Of a DNA stretch of 8,856 nt, positions 1 through 6,728 are shown piece after piece. Source of the stretch: Verrucomicrobiales bacterium (GTDB lineage: Bacteria; Verrucomicrobiota; Verrucomicrobiia; Limisphaerales; UBA9464); the NCBI GenBank assembly GCA_003445095.1, contig DLVS01000756.1, forward strand, positions 1 through 8,856, in the 5' to 3' direction. Numbering within the stretch: position 1 is the stretch's first letter; the number at the start of each line of letters is the position of its first letter. The position numbers were made by a program, and so were the translations under genes. The notes under the pieces were generated by a model. The model saw nothing but the letters and a program-made list of their open reading frames with translations, made no database searches and had not been told where the DNA came from.

Positions 1-150
1 CTCCTGGAAAGTAATCACGTGGTCGTTGACGACGGCAGCCATTCCGGTGACCGGCGTCCCGACTGGAAGGCTCTGACCGTGGCCGATCAGGCTCAGCAAC
101 GCCGATGCCCCTAGCGCCAGTCCAACCATTGACGGCAAACGACTGTTCAT
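1..150 (-). CDS. N-terminus of an exported SurA/PpiC-like chaperone or peptidyl-prolyl isomerase (partial)
   Basis: Fifty codons are visible, beginning at an ATG (complement of 148-150) and running off the left edge with no stop. The protein opens with a short basic stretch (MNSR), then a hydrophobic segment at about residues 8-23 (VGLALGASALLSLIGH), which reads as a signal peptide, so the product is probably exported. Right after it comes MAAVVNDHVITFQE (residues 37-50). This resembles the start of the SurA N-terminal domain, where a 'VVN-x-x-ITxxE' strand follows the signal sequence. SurA-type proteins are periplasmic chaperones, often with parvulin isomerase domains, that help outer-membrane proteins fold. 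Only the extreme N-terminus is present, so the presence of a parvulin domain cannot be judged. The gene is divergent from the MerR-like gene, with an 83-nt shared spacer. Confidence 0.6.
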   Translation of the reverse strand, partial: MNSRLPSMVGLALGASALLSLIGHGQSLPVGTPVTGMAAVVNDHVITFQE

Positions 151-199
151 GGACGGGGACGCTACGAATCCGGGAGGGCGCTGTCCATTCCGCACCAAT

Positions 200-227
200 T
201 TGACAGTAACACTGTTAACTGTATTCT
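200..227 (+). promoter_or_regulatory. Candidate promoter with overlapping operator-like repeats for the MerR-like gene
   Basis: TTGACA at 200-205 is a perfect -35 match. TATTCT at 222-227, after a 16-nt spacer, is a plausible -10. The spacer is filled with short related repeats: ACAGT (203-207) and ACTGT (211-215) form a perfect inverted repeat with a 3-nt centre, and a second ACTGT follows at 218-222. GTTAAC at 214-219 is also palindromic. MerR-family proteins bind dyads between -35 and -10 elements, so autoregulation by the downstream regulator is a reasonable inference. The spacer is shorter than the 19-20 nt typical of MerR-activated promoters, which would fit repression better than activation. 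The site lies in the divergent spacer and could also affect the SurA-like gene. Confidence 0.5.
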
Positions 228-233
228 TTGGAC

Positions 234-779
234 ATGCGAGCCCGCGCCCCTCTCCCAGAGGACACGCCGTCTGCCGAGTATTCGCTCAGCGAACTGGCGG
301 AGGCGGTCAATGTTTGGTGTGCCAAGGCCGGCATCACGCCGGCGAACGGTCAGGTGGGAGAGTCACTGAACGAACGCAACCTGCGGTTTTACCGCACGGT
401 CGGTTTGCTAGACGCTCCCGTTGCCGGCGGGGGCCGCGGTTACACCGAACGGCACTTACTGCAAATTACCGCGATTCGGCTCCTTCAGGCGCAAGGGCTG
501 CCCCTCCGACGCATCCGCGAGCTGTTATTCGGTCGATCCCTCGCCGACTTGCGCGAAATTCGGGAACGCGGACGCACCGAGGCAAGAGCCACGCGGGCGG
601 CTTCCGCCTCGGCCGCGATACTGACTCCGGGCGAGGCGTGGCAACTCCTACCGGTGACTTCGCACGTGGCACTGCTGACCAAGTCCAGTGCGCCCATTTC
701 GGCCGAGCAGCTCCGACAAATCCGGGCAATCCTGGGTAATCCTTCCGCCAGTCCCGCGGCTTCTGGTCCTGAACACTAA
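234..779 (+). CDS. MerR-like winged-helix transcriptional regulator
   Basis: This is a 181-residue soluble protein. Residues 16-25 (YSLSELAEAV) form the first helix of the MerR helix-turn-helix. Residues 49-59 (NLRFYRTVGLL) match the hallmark 'xIRFYxxxGLL' segment. GGGRGYTERHLLQITAIRLLQAQGLPLRRIREL (in pieces, residues 65-97) matches the wing and following helices. Between the two HTH helices lie about 14 more residues than in canonical MerR proteins (roughly 26-48). There is no obvious C-terminal ligand domain: residues 100-181 are Ala/Arg-rich with no Cys cluster, so no metal or redox sensing is apparent. An in-frame TAA at 216-218 blocks any longer start, and ATG 234 is the only ATG before the HTH; TTG at 228 is the alternative. 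There is no Shine-Dalgarno sequence. The stop is 31 nt before the VIT/VWA gene, so the two probably form an operon and the regulator probably controls it. Confidence 0.8.
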   Translation: MRARAPLPEDTPSAEYSLSELAEAVNVWCAKAGITPANGQVGESLNERNLRFYRTVGLLDAPVAGGGRGYTERHLLQITAIRLLQAQGLPLRRIRELLFGRSLADLREIRERGRTEARATRAASASAAILTPGEAWQLLPVTSHVALLTKSSAPISAEQLRQIRAILGNPSASPAASGPEH

Positions 780-810
780 TTTTGTCTGACACTCCAAAAT
801 CATCACTACT

Positions 811-3072
811 ATGCCAAAATCAGAACTCATCGCCGTCCGAAGCCCGGAACACGGGCTGATCGGCTGGCTCGAAAACACCCGAGTCGCGCTCCCTCTCAAA
901 GGGGTTGAGGTCCGCTTCGAGGTTGTGGGCGAAGTCGCCCATGTCGAACTCGATCAAATCTATCATCAGACCGCGGCCCAGGCGCTCGACTGCCTGTACT
1001 CGTTTCCTCTGCCAGCCGAAGCGGCGGTCCATCGTTGCGAATTCCACGTCAATGACCGCGTGATCAGCGCCCGGGTCGAAGAACTTCAAAAGGCACGCGA
1101 GCTTTACGATGAGGCCCGGCGCTCCGGGAAACGCGCCGCATTGCTCGAAGGCGAGCGAGCCAATCTGTTCACCCTCAATTTGGCCAACGTTCAGCCCGAA
1201 GATCTCGTGGTCGTTCGCTTGGCCTACGTGCAAACGCTCGAACGGGTGGGACGCGAACGTCGGCTGCGAATTCCGTTCTGTCCGGGAATCCGTTATTGCC
1301 CAGGCAGGCCATTGATGGGCGCCAACCAGGGACGCGGCGTGGTTGACGACACTACTCAAGTTCCCGATGCCTCACGGATTTCGCCGCCGCGGATCGATGC
1401 TCTCCATCGCGACGCCGCCTATCTCTCAATCGACGGAGTGTTGAAAATCTCTCCCCCAGATTTTGGCGGCCCTACGACGCGATCGCACCTACTCCGCACC
1501 ACTATTGAGACCAACCAAGTACGCGTCGAATTGGACCAAGAAGGTGCGGTTCCCGATCAAGATTTCCTCCTTGGCTGGGAATTGCCGACTGTCTTGAACC
1601 TTTCCCCACGTGCTTGGACGACTCCTCGTGATGGTTGGACGTACTCGTTGGTCGAGTTGCGCGCTCCAGTTGAGTCGGTGGGCATCCGGCGCGAACCCTT
1701 GGACGTCTATTTCCTGCTCGACCGATCGGGAAGTATGGAAGGCATTAAGTGGGTCAAGGCCTGCCAAGCGTCGGATCGATTGCTCAAACGGCTCGGCGAA
1801 GGAGACCGCGTCCAAGTGACTTGTTTCGAAAGCCGGTTCCGCGATTTGCTCCCTCGTCCTCAGTCGGCGACAGAGTTTGCTCGTGCGTGGCCCACCGATC
1901 GAATTGTGCAATTGGGCACCGAGGGAGGAACGGAACTTTTACCGGCGTTGCAACACGTGGTGACCCAAGTCGAAGCCAATGGCAAGGGGCGCAAGCCAAT
2001 CCTCGTGCTGATCACGGATGGACAAGTGGCCAATGAGCAGGTTGTCGTGGAGGCGTTGCGATCACACCCGCGCCTCGTTTTGCACGCTTTTGGCATCGAT
2101 ACGGTGGTAAACGACGCGCTGCTGACTGAAATCGCGCGGCAACAGCGGGGAAGTTGTGTGATGCTCCGTCCGGACGAAGACATCCCCGCCGCCGTCGGCC
2201 GCTTGGGATCGTTGCTGGCCAGTCCCGTCGTGACTGACCTGCAAATCCCGGACGGTTGGGAGACTGCGGATGGTCCGTTGCCTGATTTGTACGTCGGCCA
2301 AACGGAGTCGGCAGTCATTCGTGGGCGCCGCGCGATGTTGCCCGAGACTTGGGTGGGACGCGATCCGTCGGGCCGGGAAACGTCGATCCGGTTGATCGTG
2401 CAGGAGACGGCGAGCCCGGCCGTGCCACTACTCTGGGCGCGCCGGCGGATCCGCAGCTTGGAATCCCGACACGACTTGGTGGCCGCACTGCCGCTCGCCA
2501 AAGAATTCAACTTAGTTTGCCAAGGCGCGGCGTTTGTAGCGTGGGACGAAGTGGAGCGAGTGGCGGTCGCGTCAAAGGACGTGTACCAGCCGTCGCTGGA
2601 ACCGGCCGGGTGGGGAATAGCCGATCCTTCGGACCGGCGCACGTGTTTGATGCGAGCCTGTGGCCGGGCAGGCAGGGGAGGGCCGCTGGCCGACCTTCCA
2701 ACGGCTGGCCTCACGGATTCTGACGGCGACACGGAAATGGGTATGTTTGCGACCCAATCGTATCGTTCCGAAACCAGCAATTATTTGCGGGCGCCGCTGC
2801 GCCCGCCTCCGTGGGCCAATCATCCCATGTTTCGAGCACCATTGGCCGATCAAGTCGTGGCCTTAATCACCGAGTGGCTCGACAGTATTTCCGGTCTACG
2901 CCGCCGTCTGGCTGAAAGGCGATTGAAGAAACTGATCGCCGCGGTAGCTCGCGACGTCGGCCCCGATCCGGTCATCCAGCTCAAGGAATTTGCGCAGCGC
3001 CTTTCTTCGCTATTCGGCACCACGGGACCTTTCGCCAATCGGCTGGAGACAATTCGTCAAAATGCACGGTAA
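811..3072 (+). CDS. VIT domain and von Willebrand factor A (VWA) domain protein, cytosolic type
   Basis: This is a 753-residue protein. Residues about 22-145 form a VIT (vault/inter-alpha-trypsin) domain, with the landmarks YSFPLPAEAAV (63-73), the R83-to-Y99 stretch, and the closing NVQPEDLVVVRLAYVQTL. Residues about 296-460 form a VWA domain. Its metal-ion-dependent adhesion site looks complete: D304-x-S306-x-S308 (DRSGSM), T374 in GGTE, and D403 in LITDGQ. The segment LLWARRRI (540-547) through FVAWDE (575-580) matches the usual post-VWA region of VIT/VWA proteins. The last 150 residues are unrecognised. They have a low-complexity linker and then a Leu/Arg-rich, probably helical tail (about 680-753). 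I see no signal peptide, membrane helix or sorting motif, so it probably acts in the cytosol, perhaps as a metal-dependent scaffold. The MerR-like gene lies 31 nt upstream. No Shine-Dalgarno sequence precedes the ATG. The domain calls are firm; the cellular role is unknown. Confidence 0.9.
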   Translation: MPKSELIAVRSPEHGLIGWLENTRVALPLKGVEVRFEVVGEVAHVELDQIYHQTAAQALDCLYSFPLPAEAAVHRCEFHVNDRVISARVEELQKARELYDEARRSGKRAALLEGERANLFTLNLANVQPEDLVVVRLAYVQTLERVGRERRLRIPFCPGIRYCPGRPLMGANQGRGVVDDTTQVPDASRISPPRIDALHRDAAYLSIDGVLKISPPDFGGPTTRSHLLRTTIETNQVRVELDQEGAVPDQDFLLGWELPTVLNLSPRAWTTPRDGWTYSLVELRAPVESVGIRREPLDVYFLLDRSGSMEGIKWVKACQASDRLLKRLGEGDRVQVTCFESRFRDLLPRPQSATEFARAWPTDRIVQLGTEGGTELLPALQHVVTQVEANGKGRKPILVLITDGQVANEQVVVEALRSHPRLVLHAFGIDTVVNDALLTEIARQQRGSCVMLRPDEDIPAAVGRLGSLLASPVVTDLQIPDGWETADGPLPDLYVGQTESAVIRGRRAMLPETWVGRDPSGRETSIRLIVQETASPAVPLLWARRRIRSLESRHDLVAALPLAKEFNLVCQGAAFVAWDEVERVAVASKDVYQPSLEPAGWGIADPSDRRTCLMRACGRAGRGGPLADLPTAGLTDSDGDTEMGMFATQSYRSETSNYLRAPLRPPPWANHPMFRAPLADQVVALITEWLDSISGLRRRLAERRLKKLIAAVARDVGPDPVIQLKEFAQRLSSLFGTTGPFANRLETIRQNAR

Positions 3073-3132
3073 GCCTCGCAATTTGCGCTGAAATGAACGG
3101 TCGCTGAACCAACGGTGCGACGCGGAGCGGGG

Positions 3133-3163
3133 CCGACCACACGCCGCTGGTTGGCGTGGTCGG
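3133..3163. terminator. Hairpin between convergent genes, candidate bidirectional terminator
   Basis: CCGACCAC (3133-3140) pairs perfectly with GTGGTCGG (3156-3163). After a 2-nt bulge, GCC (3143-3145) can pair with GGC (3153-3155), leaving a 7-nt loop. It sits in the 98-nt gap between the stop of the VIT/VWA gene and the stop of the ComF gene, so it could end transcription from both sides. Neither flank has a run of T, so it is not a canonical intrinsic terminator. Confidence 0.5.
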
Positions 3164-3170
3164 GCTCGCT

Positions 3171-3935
3171 TCAAGCCACCCCATCGAGAACGGCTCGAGC
3201 TACCGCCCAAACGCACACCCGCGCTGCGCCCATTCGACGCAGTTGGCGCGCCACGGCGTCGGTCGTCGCTCCGGTAGTCAAGACGTCGTCCACGATAACG
3301 ACCGCCGCTCCCTCGATGGGTTTTCCGGTGACTCCCCGGAAGGCACGGCGCACGTTCGCCGCTCGGGCGGCTCGCGACAGCCGGGTTTGAGTCAAAGTCG
3401 GTTCTATTCTTCGGACCAAATCAGTGCGCACCGGCAACTGCGCCGCCTTACCCAAATGGCGAGCCAAACGTTCAGCTTGATTGAACTCCCGGTGCCGTTG
3501 CTTCACGGGATGCAAAGGGACCGGGACGAGCAAATCCCATCCCGCACCGGTCAGGACCGGTTTCGCGGCCGCGACCAACAAATCGCTCAAGAATGGTTCG
3601 AACCACCTTGCCTGTTGATATTTGAACCGGTGAATCACTTCGAGCGCCACACCTTCGGCCAAAACGGCTGCCCGGACTGACTCGAAAGCGAAGTCCACTT
3701 CCTGACAATTCGCGCATTCAAAGGCCTGGGTGATCGCTCCCCGAAAAGGAAGCCCACACCGGTGGCAATAGGGTGGCTGGAGATATCTAAGTTGCCGGCG
3801 ACAGTTAGAACCCACGTACCCTTCTGCGGCCGTGGCCTCCTCGTCCTGGCAAAGCTGGCACACATTCGGATACACGAGCCCCAAGGTGGACTCGATGGCC
3901 GTTCGGGCCGCGGGCCAGAGACTGTAAAAACTCAT
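3171..3935 (-). CDS. comF: ComF family protein (zinc-ribbon phosphoribosyltransferase-like)
   Basis: With the start at 3935 the product is 254 residues, a usual ComF/GntX length. The N-terminal part has a cysteine-rich, probably zinc-binding module: C26-x-x-C29, C45, C57-x-x-C60 and C74-x-x-C77. The C-terminal part is a type I phosphoribosyltransferase fold with the PRPP-binding loop VIVDDVLTTGAT (213-224, acidic pair D216-D217). LLVPVPLHPVKQRHREFNQAERLA is the ComF-typical segment before it, given here only as a landmark (about residues 133-156). In naturally transformable bacteria ComF helps take up or process incoming single-stranded DNA in the cytosol; in many bacteria its role is undefined. 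The open frame extends to an ATG at 4028, adding 31 residues. I prefer 3935 because MSFYSLWPAARTAIESTLGLVYP looks like the family's normal beginning. No Shine-Dalgarno sequence is evident. It is divergent from the kinase-like gene. Confidence 0.88.
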   Translation of the reverse strand: MSFYSLWPAARTAIESTLGLVYPNVCQLCQDEEATAAEGYVGSNCRRQLRYLQPPYCHRCGLPFRGAITQAFECANCQEVDFAFESVRAAVLAEGVALEVIHRFKYQQARWFEPFLSDLLVAAAKPVLTGAGWDLLVPVPLHPVKQRHREFNQAERLARHLGKAAQLPVRTDLVRRIEPTLTQTRLSRAARAANVRRAFRGVTGKPIEGAAVVIVDDVLTTGATTDAVARQLRRMGAARVCVWAVARAVLDGVA

Positions 3936-4069
3936 GCGATCGGTTCGGGTTGGCCTTGGTGATGCTTCGAAAGCACTGCGGCCGACTGACTCAGCCTCGG
4001 TAAGGCGGCCCGCGACGTCTATGCCCACAAATAGCGAGTACTACGGAATCCGGTACCCGATGCTTTCCC

Positions 4070-4084
4070 CACGACGGGGTCGTG
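4070..4084. repeat. Perfect short dyad ahead of the kinase-like gene
   Basis: CACGAC (4070-4075) and GTCGTG (4079-4084) form a perfect 6-bp inverted repeat around GGG. It lies in the 175-nt region between the ComF start (3935) and the preferred kinase start (4111). It could be an operator or a leader hairpin. If the kinase starts further upstream, at 4021 or 3934, the dyad is inside coding sequence and may mean nothing. I see no convincing -35/-10 pair in this region. Confidence 0.3.
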
Positions 4085-4110
4085 TGTTAGCAACCCGCCC
4101 TCGAAGTCAC

Positions 4111-4935
4111 ATGTCTGTCGCAGGAGAACGATTGGGGCAGTATACCTTGCACGAGTTGATCAACTCGGGCGGGCAATCGGACATTTGGTTGGCGACGGAC
4201 GACGCCAACCGCTCTTTCGCTGTTCGACTATTGCGGAACGACTCCATCTTCGCCCTCGGTGAGCGCAAACGGTTTATGGCGGGATGCGAGACTCTGCGCG
4301 CCTGCCAGGACCAAAAACTCATCATTGGTTATGTCGAACACGGAAAGATCGGCGGCCAGTTGGCGCTGGTGATGGAGTATGTGGAAGGTGAAAACCTGAA
4401 ATTGCTGATGAATTCCGGAGACCCGGTGCTGACGGACAACATCGCCCAGGTGTTGATCGATTTCGCCACGGCGCTCGAAGTGGTTCACGACCGGGGGTTC
4501 ATGCATCTCGACGTCAAACCCGAGAACGTGCTGCTGACCCGCAACGGGAGCCTGCGTCTGATTGATTTTGACCTGGCGCAACCCATTCCGAATCCGCCGA
4601 GAAAGCTGGACCGCCTCTCCGGCACTCCGGCGTATATGGCGCCGGAGCAATTGCAGAAGCTGCCGGTTGATCAGCGGGCCGACGTGTTTGCTTACGGCGT
4701 GAGCGCTTACGAATTACTGACGTTTCGCAAGCCGTTTCCCGGGGAGAACGCCGACGAAGTTTTGCGTCGTCAGTTGGATCGATCGGAGTTCGTTCGGCCG
4801 CGTGAGCTTAACAGCGACATTCCCGCCGAGCTGGAGAAGATTGTGAACCGGTGCTTGGAGAAGGACATGGAGAAGCGCTATCCGGTCACGAGCGTGTTGG
4901 TGCACGACTTGCGCCAAGCTTTGTACGTCGCTTGA
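4111..4935 (+). CDS. Stand-alone Hanks-type serine/threonine kinase-like protein with altered catalytic motifs
   Basis: From ATG 4111 the product is 274 residues and is nearly all kinase domain. Recognisable elements in order are: a loose glycine-rich loop (NSGGQSDIWLAT, about 19-30); the beta-3 strand FAVRLL with Arg39 where the ATP-binding Lys normally lies; the hinge VMEYVEGENL; the catalytic loop HLDVKPEN (132-139, with D134, K136 and N139 kept, the HRD Arg replaced by Leu); the metal site DFD (152-154, DFG Gly replaced by Asp); the activation-segment end GTPAYMAPE (171-179); DVFAYGVSAYELLT; and the terminal RCLEKDMEKRYP. No membrane helix or sensor domain follows, so it is cytosolic with unknown input. 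The retained Asp residues suggest possible activity, but the Lys-to-Arg change usually cripples it. The frame is open upstream to ATGs at 4021 and 3934. I chose 4111 because GERLGQYTLHELI just after it is where such kinases begin. No Shine-Dalgarno sequence is visible at any candidate. Confidence 0.85.
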   Translation: MSVAGERLGQYTLHELINSGGQSDIWLATDDANRSFAVRLLRNDSIFALGERKRFMAGCETLRACQDQKLIIGYVEHGKIGGQLALVMEYVEGENLKLLMNSGDPVLTDNIAQVLIDFATALEVVHDRGFMHLDVKPENVLLTRNGSLRLIDFDLAQPIPNPPRKLDRLSGTPAYMAPEQLQKLPVDQRADVFAYGVSAYELLTFRKPFPGENADEVLRRQLDRSEFVRPRELNSDIPAELEKIVNRCLEKDMEKRYPVTSVLVHDLRQALYVA

Positions 4936-4938
4936 GCG

Positions 4939-4953
4939 GAACGGTAGCCGTTC
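4939..4953 (+). repeat. Small hairpin just after the kinase-like gene
   Basis: GAACGG (4939-4944) and CCGTTC (4948-4953) form a 6-bp stem with a 3-nt loop, 3 nt beyond the stop codon. It may support transcript ending or 3'-end stability together with the larger hairpin downstream. It is short and could be chance. Confidence 0.3.
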
Positions 4954-4994
4954 GGGCTATTCGGGCCCGCCGTGCCGAGGTTCACTGTTCATGA

Positions 4995-5028
4995 ACAACC
5001 TTTGGTTGCACCTGCCACCGAAGGTTGT
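4995..5028. terminator. Strong hairpin between convergent genes, candidate terminator
   Basis: As plus-strand RNA, 4995-5006 pairs with 5017-5028 into a 12-bp stem (ACAACCUUUGGU with ACCGAAGGUUGU), with one G-U wobble (5003 with 5020) and a 10-nt loop. On the minus strand the wobble becomes an A-C mismatch, so the hairpin is somewhat stronger for the plus-strand kinase transcript. It sits between the kinase stop (4935) and the permease stop (5046). No T-run follows on either side. Confidence 0.5.
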
Positions 5029-5045
5029 CGCTGATCGACGGATGA

Positions 5046-6686
5046 TTAGCGGGACAGGCGGCCGCTTTCAGACGGCACCTCGCCGGGTTTGTAGCGTGGC
5101 AATCGGCTGGCCGGGAAGATCGAGAGCAGTGAGACGGCGCCCAGTGCCACGAAGGCGATCTTGAGCGACCGGAGGCGCGTCGACTCATTGATCCGCACGG
5201 CCTCGGCCACCTGCTCCGGCGTGGCGGTGGTGCGCGCCAGCCGCTCCACCAACCGGTCGTTGCTGACGAAGTTGATGCTGTCGAGGTCCAGTTGATCACG
5301 CAATTCGGCGGTGATGACCGGGCTGGCACTGACGTACGTCATGACGTTGGCACTCAGCACGCCGACGAGCAGCGCGCCCATCAAGGCCGTGCCCACAGAA
5401 GCTGAGAGATTATTGGTGGCGGCGCGCAACGCGCCGACATCGCCGGCCAGTTCCTTGGGCGAAGCGCTGACCAGCACATTCAAGAGTAGGGTTGCCAGTG
5501 CGCCCTGGCCGAGACCGGTGAGGCCGAGACCAACCACCATTGGGACGGTATTCCAATCGTTGCGAACGACCCAGGCCAGCCAGAAGGAGCCCGCGGCGAC
5601 GAGCAGGATGGCGACGCTGGCGATTTGGCGCGGAGTGAAACGGGAGAACTGCCGGACGATTAGGAAGGCGGCGGCGAAAAACGCGAACATGAAGGGCAGT
5701 GTCACCATGGCCGTCTGGAAAGCGTCGCGGCCTTGCACGATCTGAATGTAAAGCGGCACCGCAAAGACGATGCCCGCCTCCACCGACCCCATCAGAAACA
5801 AGGCGAGAATCGCGGCTCGTTCCGGGGGCGCCCGGACGATCGCCAAATCGAGCAGGGGGCTTTTCTTTTCGGCGACGCGCCTCCGAATCCAGATGACGAA
5901 GGCCGAACCCAAAATCAGACCCGTAGCAATCATCAAGGGTGCGGGGGACCAGCCGAGAATGTCGAGGGGGGCGGTGGGACGAGCCCGCCACACCCCCCAG
6001 TGGCTGAGCTGGTTTAGGCCAAGAGTGAGTACCAGGACGGCGGCGGCGGACAGGAAGACGCCGAAGTAATCGAAACTCACGTCGGTCCGGCGGGGCGACG
6101 CCTTGAGGGTGGAACTGAGCAGCAGAGTGACACCCGCGGCCACGACCAGCAGCCCGAAGGCGATGCGCCAACTCACGAATCGTTCGAGAATCCCGATGAG
6201 CACGAAGGCGAGCGCGCCTGCCATGGCTCGGGCCGACCCCAGCCAGCCTAATGCCTCGGATTGCTGCCGGCCGTGGTAGTGATTCGCGATGAGCACGACA
6301 AGAGTGGGCCGCAGGCCGGCTCCAGCGAAACCTGCGAGCGCCTGTGCGACCAGCATTACGGCCACGCTCCCACTCGTCGCCATGAGAACCATGGCAACGA
6401 AGAAGAGTGCCGTCGACGCCTGGAAGAAACGCGTGGACCCAAAGCGCTGGCCGAGTTTGGCACCGAGCAGGATGAACGCGGAAACTGCCAGCGTATGCAG
6501 GATGATCGCCGTCCCCACCGTCGTGGGCGGGATCTGAAAGCTGGCGACAATTCCGCCCATCGAAATCGACAACGCGGCGAAGTTGAAGGCCAGCAACGCT
6601 TGCCCCAGGGCGATGACGATCATCGGCAGCCACGAAGATTGCGGCGGTGGCGTAGGGCGGCCGTGGCCGGGCATTGCCGGGATCAT
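5046..6686 (-). CDS. Major facilitator superfamily permease, 14-helix DHA2 (EmrB/QacA-like) type
   Basis: This is a 546-residue, highly hydrophobic inner-membrane protein consistent with about 14 membrane helices. The first begins near residue 20 and the last is at about 509-525. MFS motif A appears as GAKLGQRFG (75-83) in the loop after helix 2. The stretch around residues 150-177 (GSARAMAGALAF then SWRIAF) sits where antiporter motif C and its following 'WRxxF' occur, though the Gly/Pro pattern is degenerate. A long hydrophilic loop (about 447-508) before the last helix is typical of DHA2 members. Such proteins use the proton gradient to export drugs or metabolites; the substrate here cannot be read from sequence. 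The frame is open upstream to 7076, but that part lies inside the aspartase gene and is not membrane-like. ATG 6686 has GGAG 3 nt upstream, closer than usual. It is downstream of aspartase on the same strand. Confidence 0.85.
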   Translation of the reverse strand: MIPAMPGHGRPTPPPQSSWLPMIVIALGQALLAFNFAALSISMGGIVASFQIPPTTVGTAIILHTLAVSAFILLGAKLGQRFGSTRFFQASTALFFVAMVLMATSGSVAVMLVAQALAGFAGAGLRPTLVVLIANHYHGRQQSEALGWLGSARAMAGALAFVLIGILERFVSWRIAFGLLVVAAGVTLLLSSTLKASPRRTDVSFDYFGVFLSAAAVLVLTLGLNQLSHWGVWRARPTAPLDILGWSPAPLMIATGLILGSAFVIWIRRRVAEKKSPLLDLAIVRAPPERAAILALFLMGSVEAGIVFAVPLYIQIVQGRDAFQTAMVTLPFMFAFFAAAFLIVRQFSRFTPRQIASVAILLVAAGSFWLAWVVRNDWNTVPMVVGLGLTGLGQGALATLLLNVLVSASPKELAGDVGALRAATNNLSASVGTALMGALLVGVLSANVMTYVSASPVITAELRDQLDLDSINFVSNDRLVERLARTTATPEQVAEAVRINESTRLRSLKIAFVALGAVSLLSIFPASRLPRYKPGEVPSESGRLSR

Positions 6687-6710
6687 GGTCTCCGGGCACT
6701 GATCGCGCCA

Positions 6711-6728
6711 CTTGAAACATTGTTCAAG
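6711..6728. promoter_or_regulatory. Perfect 6-6-6 dyad ahead of the permease gene
   Basis: CTTGAA (6711-6716) and TTCAAG (6723-6728) form a perfect inverted repeat around a 6-nt centre, about 25 nt upstream of the permease ATG in the 122-nt gap after aspartase. The size and AT-richer make-up against a GC-rich surround fit an operator for a dimeric regulator such as TetR or LysR types. A second self-complementary tract, GGCCGG/CCGGCC at 6731-6744, lies next to it. Function is inferred only from position and symmetry. Confidence 0.35.

Noticed and set aside
149..739. A 196-codon plus-strand frame overlapping the MerR-like gene
   Set aside because: The helix-turn-helix signature is in the other frame (234-779); this translation is Arg/Gly/Pro-rich shadow sequence.
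1860..2780. A 306-codon antisense open frame within the VIT/VWA gene
   Set aside because: It mirrors a firmly identified gene, has a Ser/Arg/Thr-rich composition and no family features.
4987..4996. Palindrome GTTCATGAAC after the kinase gene
   Set aside because: It is a 10-base palindrome without promoter elements, between convergent genes where an operator is unlikely; probably chance.
5410..6720. A 436-codon open frame on the minus strand
   Set aside because: It is an alternate frame of the permease gene with low-complexity Arg/Pro-rich translation and no recognisable domain; GC-rich coding DNA commonly gives such frames.
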